DNA of 13,093 nt, taken from positions 1-13,093 of the forward strand of contig JBFIHZ010000079.1 in NCBI GenBank assembly GCA_041601535.1. Reading direction: 5' to 3'. The stretch is from JBFIHZ01 sp041601535 (GTDB lineage Bacteria > Pseudomonadota > Gammaproteobacteria > Xanthomonadales > SZUA-36). The notes under the pieces were generated by a model. It did no database searches and was not told the DNA's origin. It worked only from the letters and a program-made list of their open reading frames with translations. Both the position numbers and the translations under genes were made by a program. Numbering within the stretch: the stretch's first letter is position 1; each line of letters begins with the position of its first letter. Below are positions 1 to 6,537 of the stretch, one piece after another.

Positions 1-398
1 ATGTCGAACAGCGCAAACACGATCATCAGGCTGCCGATAACGACCTGCAGTGGCGGCGTGGCGGATTCTGAACCGGCCGCCTGGGCCGCGGCGGACGGCG
101 ACCCGGCCGATGCCATCCAGCCCAGCAGCGCAGCCCCGGCACTGGCGGCCACGATGGCCGGCAGGCCAAAGCGGATCACCACCTCCCGGTCCGCATGGCG
201 CCCCAGCAGCGCGACCTTGAACACATTATTGGCGCCATGCACCAGCGCCGTTGCCACCACTGCGACTTCCACCGGGAAAAACAAGGCGAACACCGGCAGC
301 AGCAAGGTGCCCAGGCCAAAGCCCGAATACAGCGTGAGGCCGGCGGCCAGGAACGCGGTGATGGACACCGCCACGAAAGACATGATCACGATGGTCAT
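1..398 (-). CDS. TauE/SafE family membrane permease, N-terminal part
   Basis: The first 132 codons of an inner-membrane protein are visible and the rest lies beyond the left edge. The start MTIVIMSFVAVSITAF is followed by a glycine-rich helix with YSGFGLGTLLLPVFALFF (about residues 24-41), VVATALVHGANNVFK (47-61), a charged loop RHADREVV (67-74), and a further hydrophobic helix (75-95). This is the usual opening of TauE/SafE (DUF81) permeases, which move sulfite or organosulfonates across the membrane. The substrate cannot be told here. A hydrophilic Ala/Ser-rich loop (97-115) precedes the next helix. The ATG at 398 has an AGGA-like ribosome binding site 5 nt upstream; an ATG at 383 is an alternative. 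It starts 21 bp after the dipeptidase stop, so it is probably the last visible gene of the tyrS operon. Family confidence is high, function only general. Confidence 0.85.
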   Translation of the reverse strand, partial: MTIVIMSFVAVSITAFLAAGLTLYSGFGLGTLLLPVFALFFPVEVAVVATALVHGANNVFKVALLGRHADREVVIRFGLPAIVAASAGAALLGWMASAGSPSAAAQAAGSESATPPLQVVIGSLMIVFALFD

Positions 399-419
399 GC
401 CGGTCCTGGCCCTGCGCCG

Positions 420-1646
420 TCAGGGTTGTTTGGCGGCCGCTGCAGCCACCGCGTGCGCTTCAACCGCGCGCCACACCCGCATCAGGTTACCGCCCAGGAT
501 GGCGTTGATGTGTTCCGCCGGGTACTCCCGCCGCAACAGTTCTTCGATCAGCGCGGGATAAAATGAAACATCCTTGAGTCCCTCGGGCAGGCTGTCGCCC
601 ACGCCGTCGAAATCGGAACCGATGCCGACATGCTCGATGCCGGTGAGCGCCACCACGTGGTCGATATGATCCACCACATCCGACAGACTGGCGTACGGCA
701 ACGGAAGCGCCTCGCGATAGCTGTCCTGCCAGGCTTTGGCCGCATCGCTTTCGGCCTCGTTTCCGGTCAGCTCCATCCAGGCGGTCCGCGCTTCACCCAT
801 CACCGCGTACCACTTGTTGGCTGCCTCGGTGATAAAGCTCGAACCAAAATTGATCTGGATAACGCCGCCATTACGCGCCAGCGCGGTGATCATCTCGTCG
901 CTCATATTGCGTTCAAACCCGGGGGTGAAATGCCGCGCCGAAGAGTGCGAGGCAATCACCGGCGCCTGGCTGATTTCCAGCACCTGGAAGAACGCCTCGT
1001 CCGAAATATGCGACACGTCCACCATGATGCCCAGCCGGTTCATTTCCGCCACCATTTCGCGGCCGAACGGGCTGAGACCGCCCCACTGACGGTGTTCATC
1101 ATAGGATGAGTCGGAAATGTGGTTGCTTTTCGAATGCGTCAGCGTGATGTAGCGGATTCCACGCTGGTGGAAAAACGCCAGATTTTCCAGCTTGCCCTCG
1201 ATGGGGCTGCCGTTTTCCATGCCCATGGCCAGGCCGATCAGACCCATGGACTTGGCTTTTTCGGCCTGCGCCGCGCTTTTTACCATGGCGAACTTTTTCG
1301 GTGCCCGGCCGACCAGGGCTTCCACGCTGTCGATCAACTGGTTGGCCAGTTCAAAGCTGCCACCTTCGGCTTCCATCTCGGCCGGGATGTAGATGGACAT
1401 GAACGGAATGTTCAGGCCCCCTCGGCGTGCGCGCTCGTAATCAAAGTCGCCGCCGTCGGTGGCCACGGTGACGTCTTGCCAGTGTTCGCGCAGGCGATAT
1501 GGCACATCCACGTGGGTGTCGACGATCAGGGCGCGTTGCGCCATCATGCGGGCGCTGGCGGCCAGGTCGGTTTCAGCGGCGCCGGCCACTGCTGGTGTAA
1601 CAAAGCTCAGCCAGCTTGCGCTGAAAATCAGGGCTGCAACACGCAT
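420..1646 (-). CDS. Secreted membrane dipeptidase, peptidase family M19
   Basis: This 408-residue enzyme is a zinc dipeptidase of the renal dipeptidase family, which hydrolyses dipeptides including ones with a C-terminal D-amino acid. The zinc ligands are all visible: H45 and D47 in DTHVD, E144 in MGMENG, H213 in DVSHIS and H234 in ASHSSARHF. D345 lies in GSDFDGVG. The 21-residue spacing between the two later histidines equals that of human renal dipeptidase. Residues 1-23 form a signal peptide ending near AVAGA, so the protein is probably periplasmic or outer-membrane associated. An insertion of about 40 residues (roughly 272-315) lies before the last metal motif; I believe this is common in proteobacterial members. 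AGGAG lies 8 nt before the ATG. Spacing to the upstream Nudix gene is 44 bp. Role in vivo is inferred: dipeptide or D-amino-acid scavenging, possibly from murein turnover. Confidence 0.95.
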   Translation of the reverse strand: MRVAALIFSASWLSFVTPAVAGAAETDLAASARMMAQRALIVDTHVDVPYRLREHWQDVTVATDGGDFDYERARRGGLNIPFMSIYIPAEMEAEGGSFELANQLIDSVEALVGRAPKKFAMVKSAAQAEKAKSMGLIGLAMGMENGSPIEGKLENLAFFHQRGIRYITLTHSKSNHISDSSYDEHRQWGGLSPFGREMVAEMNRLGIMVDVSHISDEAFFQVLEISQAPVIASHSSARHFTPGFERNMSDEMITALARNGGVIQINFGSSFITEAANKWYAVMGEARTAWMELTGNEAESDAAKAWQDSYREALPLPYASLSDVVDHIDHVVALTGIEHVGIGSDFDGVGDSLPEGLKDVSFYPALIEELLRREYPAEHINAILGGNLMRVWRAVEAHAVAAAAAKQP

Positions 1647-1690
1647 CAGTCACTCTCCTGTGCAGGGTTTATAAAGTCACCAGGGCCTGC

Positions 1691-2200
1691 CTACACCCAG
1701 GGTTTGTTGTGGCCATCCGTCTGGATGTCACGGTCCAGCATGGTGTCACCGTCGAAAATCCAGCGGGTCTGAAAGCGCTCGCCACTGAGCACCATGGGCA
1801 GCCAGTAGCGGTCGTCTTCCCACATGTCATCGTAGGGAATGCTGTCCAATTTAACCCACAGCGGTGCGGCTTCGCGGGTTTCCCGCGGTACACCGGTGAA
1901 TTCACGGGTACGGTAGACCCACACTTGAATGGAATAGCCATCGACAAACTGGAAACGGTGCTGACCGCAGTATTCCAGGTTGGACACCGTGATTCCCAGC
2001 TCTTCCTGGCATTCTCGCACGGCACAGGCTTCCGGCGATTCACCCGGGTCCACCTTGCCGCCCGGGCCGTTCACCTTGCCTTTGCCCAGGCCGGTTTTCT
2101 TGTTGATCAGCAGGATTTCATCATCCCGCACCACGAACACCAGCGTCGCCGGGTCACGAGCTTTCCAGGTGGTCCAATCCAGATCACTGAGCTGTTTCAT
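1691..2200 (-). CDS. MTH1-like Nudix hydrolase (probable 8-oxo-dGTP diphosphatase)
   Basis: This is a 169-residue Nudix pyrophosphohydrolase. The complete Nudix box runs from G48 to I70, with E54, R62, E63, E66 and E67 as the magnesium-binding core. Outside the box it matches the human MTH1 (NUDT1) type. N44 in KVNGPGGK corresponds to the base-contacting asparagine. The segment IPYDDMWEDDRYWLPMVL (121-138) carries W127, D129 and D130, equivalent to the MTH1 residues W117, D119 and D120 that read the oxidised purine. I therefore predict hydrolysis of 8-oxo-dGTP or 2-oxo-dATP to the monophosphate in the cytoplasm, cleaning the nucleotide pool. It lies 30 bp after tyrS and 44 bp before the M19 dipeptidase, so co-transcription is likely. 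No purine-rich ribosome binding site is visible close to the ATG. Substrate is inferred from residues, not shown. Confidence 0.92.
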   Translation of the reverse strand: MKQLSDLDWTTWKARDPATLVFVVRDDEILLINKKTGLGKGKVNGPGGKVDPGESPEACAVRECQEELGITVSNLEYCGQHRFQFVDGYSIQVWVYRTREFTGVPRETREAAPLWVKLDSIPYDDMWEDDRYWLPMVLSGERFQTRWIFDGDTMLDRDIQTDGHNKPWV

Positions 2201-2230
2201 TAGCAGGGGAATGCTTTCTTGTTGTGTTGC

Positions 2231-3430
2231 TTATACCACGCGGGCCTTGCAGAACTTCAATTTGCCCACCTGCAGAATGCCAGCAAAACCGGCCGGCAAT
2301 TGCAAGCCACGGTCACTGACCTTTTCACCGTCGATGCGCACCCCGCCCTGCTGGATCATGCGGAAGGCCTCGGAATTACTGGAAGTCAGGCCACACTGGC
2401 TCAGCGCCGCCGCGATGCCAATGCCATCACCGCCGGTTTCCAGTGTCTTCTCCGGCATGTCTTCCGGCATCGCGCCCCCCTGGAAACGCGACACGAAGGT
2501 TTCCCGCGCCGCTTCGGCTGCCGCGCGGTCGTGGAAGCGCTCGACGATTTCCTCGCACAGCAGGAACTTGATATCACGCGGGTTGCGGCCGCCATCCGCG
2601 GCGGCTTTCAGCTCGGCAATTTCCTGGTTGCTGCGGAAACTGAGTAAATCGAAATAGCGCCACATCAGTTCATCGGAGATGGACATCAGCTTGCCAAACA
2701 TTTCATCCGGCGCTTCGGTAATGCCCACGTAGTTACCCAGTGACTTGGACATTTTCTGCACGCCATCCAGGCCTTCCAGCAAGGGCAGTGTAATGATCAC
2801 CTGGGGTGGCTGGCCATAATGCTGCTGCAAATGCCGGCCCACGTGCAGGTTGAACTTCTGGTCCGTGCCGCCCATTTCCACGTCACACTGCAGCGCCACC
2901 GAATCGTAGCCCTGCGACAGGGGGTAAAGAAACTCGTGGATGGCAATGGGCTGGTTTTCGCGAAAGCGGTTTTCAAAATCATCCCGCTCCAGCATGCGCG
3001 CCACCGTATACTTCGCCGCCAGCGTAATCATGCCGGCCGCGCCCAGATCGTTGAACCATTCGGAATTGAACCGCACCTCGGTCTTTTCCGGGTCAAGTAT
3101 CTTGAACACCTGCTGCGCGTAGGTCTCGGCGTTTTGCCGGATTTCGTCTTCGCTCAGCGGCTTGCGCGTGATGTTTTTGCCGGTGGGGTCCCCAATCATT
3201 CCGGTAAAGTCGCCGATCAGGAAGATCACCGTATGCCCCAGATCCTGGAACTGGCGCATCTTGTTGATGATGACCGTATGGCCCAGGTGCAGGTCCGGCG
3301 CGGTCGGGTCAAAACCCACTTTCACCCGCAGCGGACGGTCCAGTTTCAGCCGCTCCTCCAGCTCTTCCGGCTTGGTGACTTCATCCGTGCCGCGAGCCAG
3401 CAAGGCAATGGCTTCTTGCAAATCCTTCAT
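2231..3430 (-). CDS. tyrS: Tyrosyl-tRNA synthetase (TyrZ/type 2)
   Basis: This cytoplasmic class I aminoacyl-tRNA synthetase charges tRNA-Tyr with tyrosine using ATP. At 399 residues it has the usual length of the shorter bacterial type. The HIGH signature appears as HLGH (48-51) after the GFDPTAPDL strand, and KMSKS is exact at 226-230. The tyrosine pocket region includes YDSVALQCDVEMGGTDQKFN (175-194). The C-terminal S4 RNA-binding domain occupies about residues 336-397. I chose the ATG at 3430, preceded by a strong AAGGGA site. A TTG 18 nt upstream would overlap that site and add six residues with no family support. It is the first gene of the minus-strand block and is divergent from mepM. 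The pairing of tyrS with a divergent M23 peptidase and anmK resembles the Pseudomonas tyrZ region. Confidence 0.98.
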   Translation of the reverse strand: MKDLQEAIALLARGTDEVTKPEELEERLKLDRPLRVKVGFDPTAPDLHLGHTVIINKMRQFQDLGHTVIFLIGDFTGMIGDPTGKNITRKPLSEDEIRQNAETYAQQVFKILDPEKTEVRFNSEWFNDLGAAGMITLAAKYTVARMLERDDFENRFRENQPIAIHEFLYPLSQGYDSVALQCDVEMGGTDQKFNLHVGRHLQQHYGQPPQVIITLPLLEGLDGVQKMSKSLGNYVGITEAPDEMFGKLMSISDELMWRYFDLLSFRSNQEIAELKAAADGGRNPRDIKFLLCEEIVERFHDRAAAEAARETFVSRFQGGAMPEDMPEKTLETGGDGIGIAAALSQCGLTSSNSEAFRMIQQGGVRIDGEKVSDRGLQLPAGFAGILQVGKLKFCKARVV

Positions 3431-3452
3431 CGTTCCCTTCCCTAACAAATTG

Positions 3453-3468
3453 CGGGCATTTTAGCCCG
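3453..3468 (-). promoter_or_regulatory. Possible tyrS promoter -10 inside a small inverted repeat
   Basis: Read on the minus strand, TAAAAT (3463-3458) is a five-of-six match to the sigma70 -10 hexamer, about 28 nt before the tyrS start codon. It sits exactly in the loop of a perfect 5-bp inverted repeat, CGGGC at 3453-3457 and GCCCG at 3464-3468. At 17 bp spacing the -35 position carries a poor match. The arrangement could be a weak promoter with a flanking operator, or a chance hairpin. Confidence 0.3.
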
Positions 3469-3522
3469 AATAGTGTGGCCGGGTTGCGGAATTTTTCGGC
3501 GGCCGCGGCCGCGTGGAAAAGT

Positions 3523-3551
3523 TTGACCGCGCCACATACTGCCGATACTGT
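3523..3551 (+). promoter_or_regulatory. Sigma70-type promoter for mepM-anmK
   Basis: TTGACC at 3523-3528 matches the -35 consensus at five of six bases. After exactly 17 bp comes TACTGT (3546-3551), which keeps the three most conserved -10 bases. Transcription would start near 3558, giving a leader of about 93 nt before the mepM ATG. No better promoter is visible between the divergent genes on this strand. Confidence 0.6.
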
Positions 3552-3557
3552 ATGCGG

Positions 3558-3575
3558 GCCTGCACATGTACAGGC
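3558..3575. promoter_or_regulatory. 18-bp near-palindrome at the predicted transcription start
   Basis: GCCTG at 3558-3562 and CAGGC at 3571-3575 flank ACATGT (3564-3569), giving an 18-bp dyad with one mismatched pair (3563/3570). It lies a few bases after the predicted -10, where a repressor operator would act. As RNA it would be a short hairpin at the 5' end of the transcript. The CTG-N8-CAG spacing is two bases short of a LexA box. The binding protein, if any, is unknown. Confidence 0.35.
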
Positions 3576-3608
3576 AGCGACACCACCCAAGGACTGAACC
3601 CGCAACGC

Positions 3609-3629
3609 ATTACAGGGTCAACCTGTAAT
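3609..3629 (+). promoter_or_regulatory. Leader hairpin before the mepM ribosome binding site
   Basis: ATTACAGG (3609-3616) and CCTGTAAT (3622-3629) form a perfect 8-bp stem with a 5-nt loop. TTTT follows within 3629-3632, and the purine run AAGGAAG (3633-3639) comes next. It could be a weak attenuator or terminator-like element, or a translation-control hairpin just upstream of the ribosome binding site. The stem is AT-rich and the T run is short, so a strong terminator is unlikely. Confidence 0.45.
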
Positions 3630-3650
3630 TTTAAGGAAGAACCAAAGGCA

Positions 3651-4964
3651 ATGCTCAAGGCGCACTGGATAACTCGAAGAAAACTGGCCGTATTTGGCAG
3701 CACCCTGGTGATTTTTGGGCTGAGCTGGTCGGCTTTTGAATCCGCCCGCCCGGTACCCGAGCCGGTCAACAGCAACATTATTCCCCTGTCTTTGCCACAA
3801 CAACCGGTCAAGCCGGCGACCGCGTCAACAGTGGTGGACCAAGCAACCATCGAACAGCCCAGCGCAGAATCGGACTGGCAAACGGTAACCGTCCAATCCG
3901 GCCAAACCCTGGATGCGATCTTTCGCCAGCAAGGCCTCAGCCTGACGCTGCTGCACCGTATCCTGGAGATCAACGAGGCCACCCGCGGCCTGACCCGCAT
4001 CCGCCCCGGCGAAACCTTCGATTTCCGCTTTGACGCTGATGGCGGCCTGCGCGAGATGCGCTACCCGGTGGACGAGCAGAATTACCTGCTGGTACGTCAG
4101 GCCGGCGAGGAGCTGCAGGCGGAAACCCAGCTGCGGGAAATTACCCGCGAAGTGCATGAATCCGAAGGTGTGATCACGTCTTCATTGTTCATGGCTGCCA
4201 AGGATGCGGGCCTGAGCGACCAGATGATCATGAAGCTGGCCAATATCTTTGGCTGGGACATCGATTTTGTACTCGACATCCGCGACGGCGACCGCTTCCT
4301 GTTGGTGTACGAGAAAATTTACCGCGATGGCGAGTTTCTGAAAGACGGCAATATCCTGGCCGCCACCTTCGTCAACCAGGGTGAGCGCTTTCAGGCCATC
4401 TGGTTCGAGAACGACGAGGTGGCCGATTATTTTGCGCCGGACGGCCGTAATATGCGCAAGGCGTTCCTGCGCGCACCACTCAATTTTTCCTACATCAGTT
4501 CCGGCTTCAACCCGCGCCGCATGCACCCGGTGCTGAAACGCATCCGGCCACACAACGGCATCGACTATTACGCGCCGAAAGGCACGCCGGTGTACGCGGC
4601 CGGTGCCGGCACGGTTATCCAGTCTGCCTATTCCGCCGCCAATGGCCACCACGTGTTTATCAAACACGCCAACAGCATCATCACCAAGTACCTGCATTTC
4701 ACCAACCGGGCGGTGCAGAAAGGCCAGAAGGTCAAGCAGGGTCAAACCATCGGCTACGTGGGTTCCACCGGACTGGCCACCGGTCCGCACCTGCATTACG
4801 AGTTCGTGCTGAACGGCGTACACCGCAATCCGCGCACCGTGCCGCTGCCCAAGGTGGAGCCATTGGACGGAGATTCACTGGACCAGTTCAAGCAGGCGTC
4901 CGCGCCACTGCTGACCCAACTCAGCCGGCTGGAATCGGCCTCGCTGTACGCCCAGCGGCAATGA
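3651..4964 (+). CDS. mepM: M23 murein DD-endopeptidase, MepM/YebA-like
   Basis: This 437-residue cell-envelope protein should cut D-Ala-mDAP cross-links in peptidoglycan so that new strands can be inserted. An N-terminal signal anchor (about residues 11-29) follows a basic start. An OapA/LysM-like wall-binding domain occupies about 76-125, where VQSGQTLDAIFRQQGLS is the recognisable repeat. A Csd3-like linker domain spans about 160-270. The C-terminal M23 (LytM) domain spans about 285-395. Its zinc and catalytic residues are intact: H301 and D305 in HNGIDYY, H349 in YLHF, and H380 and H382 in HLHYEF. Length matches E. coli MepM (440). I chose the ATG at 3651, near AAGGAAG and AAAGG. A GTG at 3513 would put the predicted promoter inside the gene. 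Pairing with anmK downstream supports a wall-turnover role. Confidence 0.93.
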   Translation: MLKAHWITRRKLAVFGSTLVIFGLSWSAFESARPVPEPVNSNIIPLSLPQQPVKPATASTVVDQATIEQPSAESDWQTVTVQSGQTLDAIFRQQGLSLTLLHRILEINEATRGLTRIRPGETFDFRFDADGGLREMRYPVDEQNYLLVRQAGEELQAETQLREITREVHESEGVITSSLFMAAKDAGLSDQMIMKLANIFGWDIDFVLDIRDGDRFLLVYEKIYRDGEFLKDGNILAATFVNQGERFQAIWFENDEVADYFAPDGRNMRKAFLRAPLNFSYISSGFNPRRMHPVLKRIRPHNGIDYYAPKGTPVYAAGAGTVIQSAYSAANGHHVFIKHANSIITKYLHFTNRAVQKGQKVKQGQTIGYVGSTGLATGPHLHYEFVLNGVHRNPRTVPLPKVEPLDGDSLDQFKQASAPLLTQLSRLESASLYAQRQ

Positions 4965-4990
4965 GCAGCGACGGCACCACAGTTCAGTGA
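4961..4990 (+). CDS. Nine-codon linker ORF between mepM and anmK (uncertain)
   Basis: An ATG at 4961 overlaps the mepM stop as ATGA. It reads nine codons (MSSDGTTVQ) to a TGA at 4988-4990, which overlaps the GTG start of anmK as GTGA. Its first codons copy those of anmK (MSSDA). It may be a duplicated start region that couples translation of the two genes, or a by-product of the duplication. No independent sign that the peptide matters. Confidence 0.25.
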   Translation: MSSDGTTVQ

Positions 4991-5011
4991 GCAGCGACGC
5001 ACCGCTGTTTC
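4961..5011 (+). repeat. Tandem duplication of the anmK start region
   Basis: Two adjacent copies, 4961-4986 and 4987-5011, share the identical 12-mer TGAGCAGCGACG (4962-4973 and 4988-4999). They stay similar beyond it: GCACC then GTT in the first, CACC then GTT in the second. A one-base length difference puts the first copy out of frame with anmK. The first copy starts with ATG and the second with GTG. Confidence 0.7.
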
Positions 5012-6123
5012 TCGGCATGCTGTCCGGCACCAGCCGCGATGGCGCCGACACGGTGCTGGTGCGGTTTCACGACAACAAACCCGAAGTAGTCGCCTCGCAA
5101 TGCGTGGCCTACCCCAAGCGCCTGGCTGATATGCTCAAGCGCATGATCGAGCGCCACCGCCGACCGGATGATCACGAGTTGCATACCGCCGACGAGGAAC
5201 TGTCCGGTTTTTTTGCGCTCGCCGCCTGGGGGCTGCTGAACAAGGCCGGAGTTTCTGCCGCGGACATCACTGCCGTGGGCAGTCACGGCCAGACGGTCTG
5301 GCACCACCCGGTGCGGCCGAATCCTGAAACCATTCAACTGGGCAATCCGCAACGCATAGCGGACCTGCTGAATATTCCCACGGTTGGCCATTTCCGCCAG
5401 GCCGACATCAAGGCCGGCGGTCAGGGCGCGCCACTGGCGCCGTTGCTGCACCAGGCCCTGCTGAAACCACGCCAGGGCGTATGCGCGGTGGTCAACATCG
5501 GCGGCATCGCCAATGTCTCCCTGCTGCAGGAAGACGGCAGTGTGTCAGGCTTTGACACCGGGCCGGGCAATTGCCTGCTGGATGGCTGGATTAACACGCA
5601 CCAGGGCGCCGGCTATGACCGCGCAGGTGAATGGGCAGCCGGCGGCAAGGTCGACGACAAACTGCTGGCGCTGCTGCTGGATGACCCCTATTTTGAAATG
5701 CGCCCGCCCAAGAGCACCGGCGTGGAGTACTTTAATTTTTACTGGTTGCAGGGCCGGCTGGGGGCGCGCGGTGAAAACGCCATGCATGCCAGCCTGCGTG
5801 ATATCCAGGCCACCTTGAGCGAACTCACGGCCCGCACCATCGCCGACGCCATCCTGGATTCCTCACCCACCGAATTGCTGGTCTGCGGCGGTGGCACGCA
5901 TAATGTAGACCTGCTGAACCGGCTGCGCCGGCTGTTGCCGGGCATCACGGTGCAGACCACCGAATCCCGTGGCCTGGATCCGGACTGGGTGGAGGGCGTG
6001 TTGTTCGCCTGGCTGGCGCGCGAGCGGCTGGCCGGACGCAAACAGGACACCAGCCGCATCACCGGTGCACGCGAGCAGGTGCTGCTGGGAGAAGTTTTCT
6101 ACCCCGCCAACACGGAGGCCTGA
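4987..6123 (+). CDS. anmK: Anhydro-N-acetylmuramic acid kinase
   Basis: AnmK uses ATP and water to open the 1,6-anhydro ring of anhydroMurNAc and phosphorylate it to MurNAc-6-phosphate, a cytoplasmic step of murein recycling. The 378-residue protein has the ASKHA-type motifs of the family. These are the phosphate loop GMLSGTSRDGAD (10-21), SHGQTVWHHP (99-108), GHFRQADIKAGGQGAPL (134-150), NIGGIANVS (170-178), FDTGPGNCLLDG (189-200) with D190 as the likely catalytic base, and CGGGTHN (300-306). Most relatives have Leu where this protein has R17 in the phosphate loop. The start is the GTG at 4987; an in-frame stop lies too close upstream for a longer form, and the preceding ATG at 4961 is out of frame. 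It follows mepM by 22 bp and is followed by the YccF-type gene 37 bp on. Confidence 0.96.
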   Translation: MSSDAPLFLGMLSGTSRDGADTVLVRFHDNKPEVVASQCVAYPKRLADMLKRMIERHRRPDDHELHTADEELSGFFALAAWGLLNKAGVSAADITAVGSHGQTVWHHPVRPNPETIQLGNPQRIADLLNIPTVGHFRQADIKAGGQGAPLAPLLHQALLKPRQGVCAVVNIGGIANVSLLQEDGSVSGFDTGPGNCLLDGWINTHQGAGYDRAGEWAAGGKVDDKLLALLLDDPYFEMRPPKSTGVEYFNFYWLQGRLGARGENAMHASLRDIQATLSELTARTIADAILDSSPTELLVCGGGTHNVDLLNRLRRLLPGITVQTTESRGLDPDWVEGVLFAWLARERLAGRKQDTSRITGAREQVLLGEVFYPANTEA

Positions 6124-6125
6124 AC

Positions 6126-6164
6126 ATGCACGTACACACAAGCAACTTGTGGAGACTGACATGA
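6126..6164 (+). CDS. Twelve-codon linker ORF before the YccF gene (uncertain)
   Basis: An ATG two bases after the anmK stop reads MHVHTSNLWRLT and ends in a TGA (6162-6164) that overlaps the next start codon as ATGA. No ribosome binding site of its own is visible apart from the end of anmK. It would keep ribosomes moving into the YccF gene, but a 12-codon ORF arises easily by chance. Confidence 0.15.
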   Translation: MHVHTSNLWRLT

Positions 6165-6529
6165 ACCTGCTGCTGAACCTGATCTGGCTGATCGCTGGCG
6201 GCTTTATCGTGGTGCTGGCTTACCTGTTCGGCGGGCTGCTGCTGTGCATCACCATCATCGGCATTCCGTTCGGCATCCAGTGTTTCAAGCTGGCCGGTTT
6301 GGCGGCGGCGCCATTCGGCCGCGAGATCCGCGAAAAGGAACCTCCCAGTGGTCTGCTGGCGGTGATCATGAACATCATCTGGATTATTCTGCCGGGCCTG
6401 GAACTGGCCCTCCTGCACCTGCTGCTGGCGGCTCTGTTCGCCATTACCATTGTGGGCCTGCCGATTGCCGCGCAGCACCTGAAGATGACCCGCCTGGCGA
6501 TTTTGCCGTTTGGCTTTGAAGCGCACTGA
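6161..6529 (+). CDS. Small YccF-like membrane protein with two internal repeats
   Basis: This 122-residue, strongly hydrophobic protein carries two YccF-type (DUF307) units. Unit one, about residues 1-57, has GGLLLCITIIGIPFGIQCFK then PFGREI. Unit two, about 65-120, has AALFAITIVGLPIAAQHLK then PFGFEA. The pattern IT-I-G-P, a charged or polar step, then L-PFG is shared by both halves and indicates an internal duplication, as in the family generally. Two to four membrane segments are likely; the function of YccF proteins is unknown. GGAG lies 6 nt before the ATG at 6161. An in-frame upstream start near 5969 would lie inside anmK and is not credible. It is the last gene of the mepM-anmK block, and its stop is only 8 bp from the converging ampG stop. 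Confidence 0.85.
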   Translation: MNLLLNLIWLIAGGFIVVLAYLFGGLLLCITIIGIPFGIQCFKLAGLAAAPFGREIREKEPPSGLLAVIMNIIWIILPGLELALLHLLLAALFAITIVGLPIAAQHLKMTRLAILPFGFEAH

Positions 6530-6537
6530 CCCCGGCT

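Noticed and set aside
1..561. Plus-strand ORF of 186 codons beginning at the first base
   Set aside because: It runs antisense to a TauE/SafE permease with clear family motifs and to the dipeptidase C-terminus; its product is low-complexity Ala/Thr/Ser-rich with no recognisable motif.
3559..3574. LexA-type SOS box
   Set aside because: The spacing is CTG-N8-CAG, two bases shorter than the gammaproteobacterial LexA consensus CTG-N10-CAG.
3513..3650. Upstream GTG start adding 46 residues to MepM
   Set aside because: The extension covers the predicted promoter and both dyads, is Cys/Thr-rich unlike the family, and the ATG at 3651 gives the expected length and a normal signal anchor.
5969..6160. 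Longer N terminus for the YccF protein
   Set aside because: It would begin inside anmK; the ATG at 6161 has a good GGAG site and begins the first YccF unit directly.
6530..6537. Terminator between the converging yccF and ampG genes
   Set aside because: Only 8 bp separates the stops and no stem followed by a T run is visible nearby.
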